NCBI GenBank assembly: GCA_937874445.1
Contig: CALNAL010000271.1
Coordinates: 1-14,231 of the forward strand
Reading direction: 5' to 3'
Length of the DNA: 14,231 nucleotides
Source: an uncultured Acetobacteraceae bacterium
GTDB lineage: Bacteria > Pseudomonadota > Alphaproteobacteria > Acetobacterales > Acetobacteraceae
Position numbers and translations under genes: made by a program. Below are positions 13,476-14,231 of this stretch, piece by piece. Numbering within the stretch: the stretch's first letter is position 1; each line of letters opens with the position of its first letter. The notes beneath the pieces are model-generated. The model saw only the letters and a program-made list of their open reading frames with translations. It was not told the DNA's origin and did no database searches.

Positions 13476-14044
13476 AAAGATTCGGGCGGGCGCTGGGGCC
13501 CGGACTGCTGGCGCTGGGGCTGTTGGCGCTGCTGCTGGCCGCATCCGGGGCGCAGGCGCGCAAGTGGTCGCGCACGCCCCTGGACCGGGCGCAGGACTAT
13601 CTCACCATCACCGACAATCGCGGCGCCGACGGGCTGGTGGTGCTGATCTGGCTCGCCCCGCCGGTGGTGCCGCCCGGGCCGATGCAGGGGGCGGTGCGGG
13701 AGATGCTCGACAAATACGTGGTGCTTGCCGCGGTGCATGCCCGCGTCGGCGCCGACAACAAGATGAGCCTCGAGCGTCTGCCCTCGTTGCAGGCGCTCGA
13801 TGCGGCCGGCAAGCCGCTGACCGGACTCAACGGCACCGCCCTGCCGGCCGATCTCATGCGCACCATCGGCCCGGTCCAGGCCGATCTGATGCACAGCTTC
13901 GGCACGCTCGGGCAGGGGATGCAGTGGTTCCTCTTCGAGGCCGGGTCGGTGCATGCCTGCGCCAAGACGGATGCCCCGGTGGCCCTCTCGGTGCCGGTGG
14001 CCGGCGAGACCTATACGTTCGCCACGCCTGTGCCGGGGTGCTGA
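13472..14044 (+). CDS. Secreted protein of unknown function
   Basis: The 190-residue protein was not recognised. Residues 1-30 form a clear signal peptide: basic MKRFGR, a long Leu/Ala core, and SGAQA before RKW. The mature part begins KWSRTPLDRAQDYLTITDNRG. It contains a hydrophobic strand (LVVLIWLAPPVVP), a charged helix-like region (MQGAVREMLDKYVVLAAVHARV) and two cysteines (C163 and the C-terminal C190) that could form a disulfide in the periplasm. The ATG is preceded by GGAGGGG and overlaps the D-aminopeptidase stop (ATGA), so the three genes at 11521-14044 are very likely one operon. An exported product following two apparently cytoplasmic ones is unexpected. The reading frame is open well upstream, but that part is out of frame with the D-aminopeptidase gene and noncoding. 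Confidence 0.8.
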   Translation: MKRFGRALGPGLLALGLLALLLAASGAQARKWSRTPLDRAQDYLTITDNRGADGLVVLIWLAPPVVPPGPMQGAVREMLDKYVVLAAVHARVGADNKMSLERLPSLQALDAAGKPLTGLNGTALPADLMRTIGPVQADLMHSFGTLGQGMQWFLFEAGSVHACAKTDAPVALSVPVAGETYTFATPVPGC

Positions 14045-14063
14045 GACGCTGTTCCGGAGAGGC

Positions 14064-14142
14064 AGCAAGGCAAGGTGTTCTCCTTTCGGGAAAGGAGAAC
14101 CAGGAAAGCTTTATGCGTTAAGGGCTCCGCGCCTGTGCGTGC
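14064..14142. repeat. Composite intergenic repeat, copy D (truncated)
   Basis: Positions 14064-14112 are identical to 5109-5157, including the CAAGG units and perfect hairpin 1 (arms 14077-14086 and 14091-14100, loop CGGG). Similarity continues with a few changes through the left arm of hairpin 3 (GGCTCCGCG, 14123-14131) and its loop (CCTGTGCGTGCC against TCTGTGTCAGCC). It stops at the stop codon of the next gene, so the right arm of hairpin 3 and hairpin 2 are missing. The copy lies between convergent genes, 20 bases after the secreted-protein stop, and hairpin 1 could help terminate either transcript. Confidence 0.9.
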
Positions 14143-14231
14143 CTATCCGGCGGGGGCGTCGGGGATCGCCAGGAAGGATTCCACCAGGGCGAGGAAGCCC
14201 TCGGGGTTGTCGGCGTGCAGCCAGTGCCCGG
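14143..14231 (-). CDS. C-terminal fragment of an alpha/beta-fold hydrolase (partial)
   Basis: The minus strand is open from the window edge to TAG at 14143-14145. The last 28 residues read GHWLHADNPEGFLALVESFL and then AIPDAPAG. A GHW-x-H-x-(E/D)-x-P-x-x-F ending, with the catalytic histidine after GHW, is the typical C-terminus of alpha/beta hydrolases such as YbfF-like esterases and haloperoxidase-type proteins. The fragment is too short to name a substrate. It is convergent with the secreted-protein operon, and its stop codon abuts repeat copy D. Confidence 0.65.
   Translation of the reverse strand, partial: GHWLHADNPEGFLALVESFLAIPDAPAG

Noticed and set aside
1..14231. CRISPR array, tRNA or rRNA genes, transposase or phage genes
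   Set aside because: No spaced direct repeats of CRISPR type, no tRNA-like cloverleaf and no recognisable mobile-element protein were seen. The repeats found are dispersed and hairpin-based.

Overview
The window is a high-GC, gene-dense stretch of bacterial chromosome. It carries a glycyl-radical pyruvate formate-lyase, an opine/basic-amino-acid type ABC importer and a free-standing shikimate dehydrogenase. Together with a consensus FNR/FixK-type site this suggests a facultatively anaerobic alphaproteobacterium, perhaps Rhodospirillales-like. The taxonomic guess rests on base composition and family resemblance read by eye and is only moderately secure. No rRNA, tRNA, CRISPR array, transposase or phage gene was seen.

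Left part (1-5104). pflB lies on the minus strand, downstream of a LacI/PurR-family regulator on the same strand. The 312-base gap between them holds a perfect TTGAT-N4-ATCAA box and, just downstream in the direction of pflB transcription, three TGAAA-type operator motifs spaced exactly 14 bases apart. The best motif resembles the TGAAACCGGTTTCA palindrome known for PtxS-like LacI proteins. pflB therefore looks controlled both by oxygen (FNR class) and by a sugar-acid-type repressor. No pflA activase gene is in the window. Divergent from the regulator, after a 388-base gap with hairpins and a tiny Phe-rich ORF, is a GLYR1-type NADPH-dependent semialdehyde/glyoxylate reductase.

Middle part (5257-11296, minus strand). 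aroE is followed by a six-gene cluster: periplasmic binding protein, two permeases, ATPase, an M20 amidohydrolase of the carbamoylase/allantoate type and a YcbL-type metallo-beta-lactamase hydrolase. The two permeases and the ATPase overlap by 4 bases (ATGA), and the other spacings are 9 to 94 bases. The likely plan is import of a nitrogenous compound (opine, N-carbamoyl or N-acyl amino acid) followed by cytoplasmic amide hydrolysis.

Right part (11521-14231). A second tight operon on the plus strand encodes a small Rieske ferredoxin, a 537-residue serine hydrolase closely resembling Ochrobactrum-type D-aminopeptidase, and an unrecognised secreted protein. Each start overlaps the preceding stop by 4 bases. 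The window ends in the C-terminus of a convergent alpha/beta hydrolase.

Four of the intergenic spaces (1-60, 5105-5256, about 11347-11432, 14064-14142) carry pieces of one composite repeat. It is built from CAAGG tandem units and up to three perfect hairpins, occurs in both orientations, and in one case sits in a divergent promoter region where a terminator would not be expected. This repeat family is the most unusual structure in the window, together with the doubly regulated pflB promoter and the Rieske/D-aminopeptidase operon.
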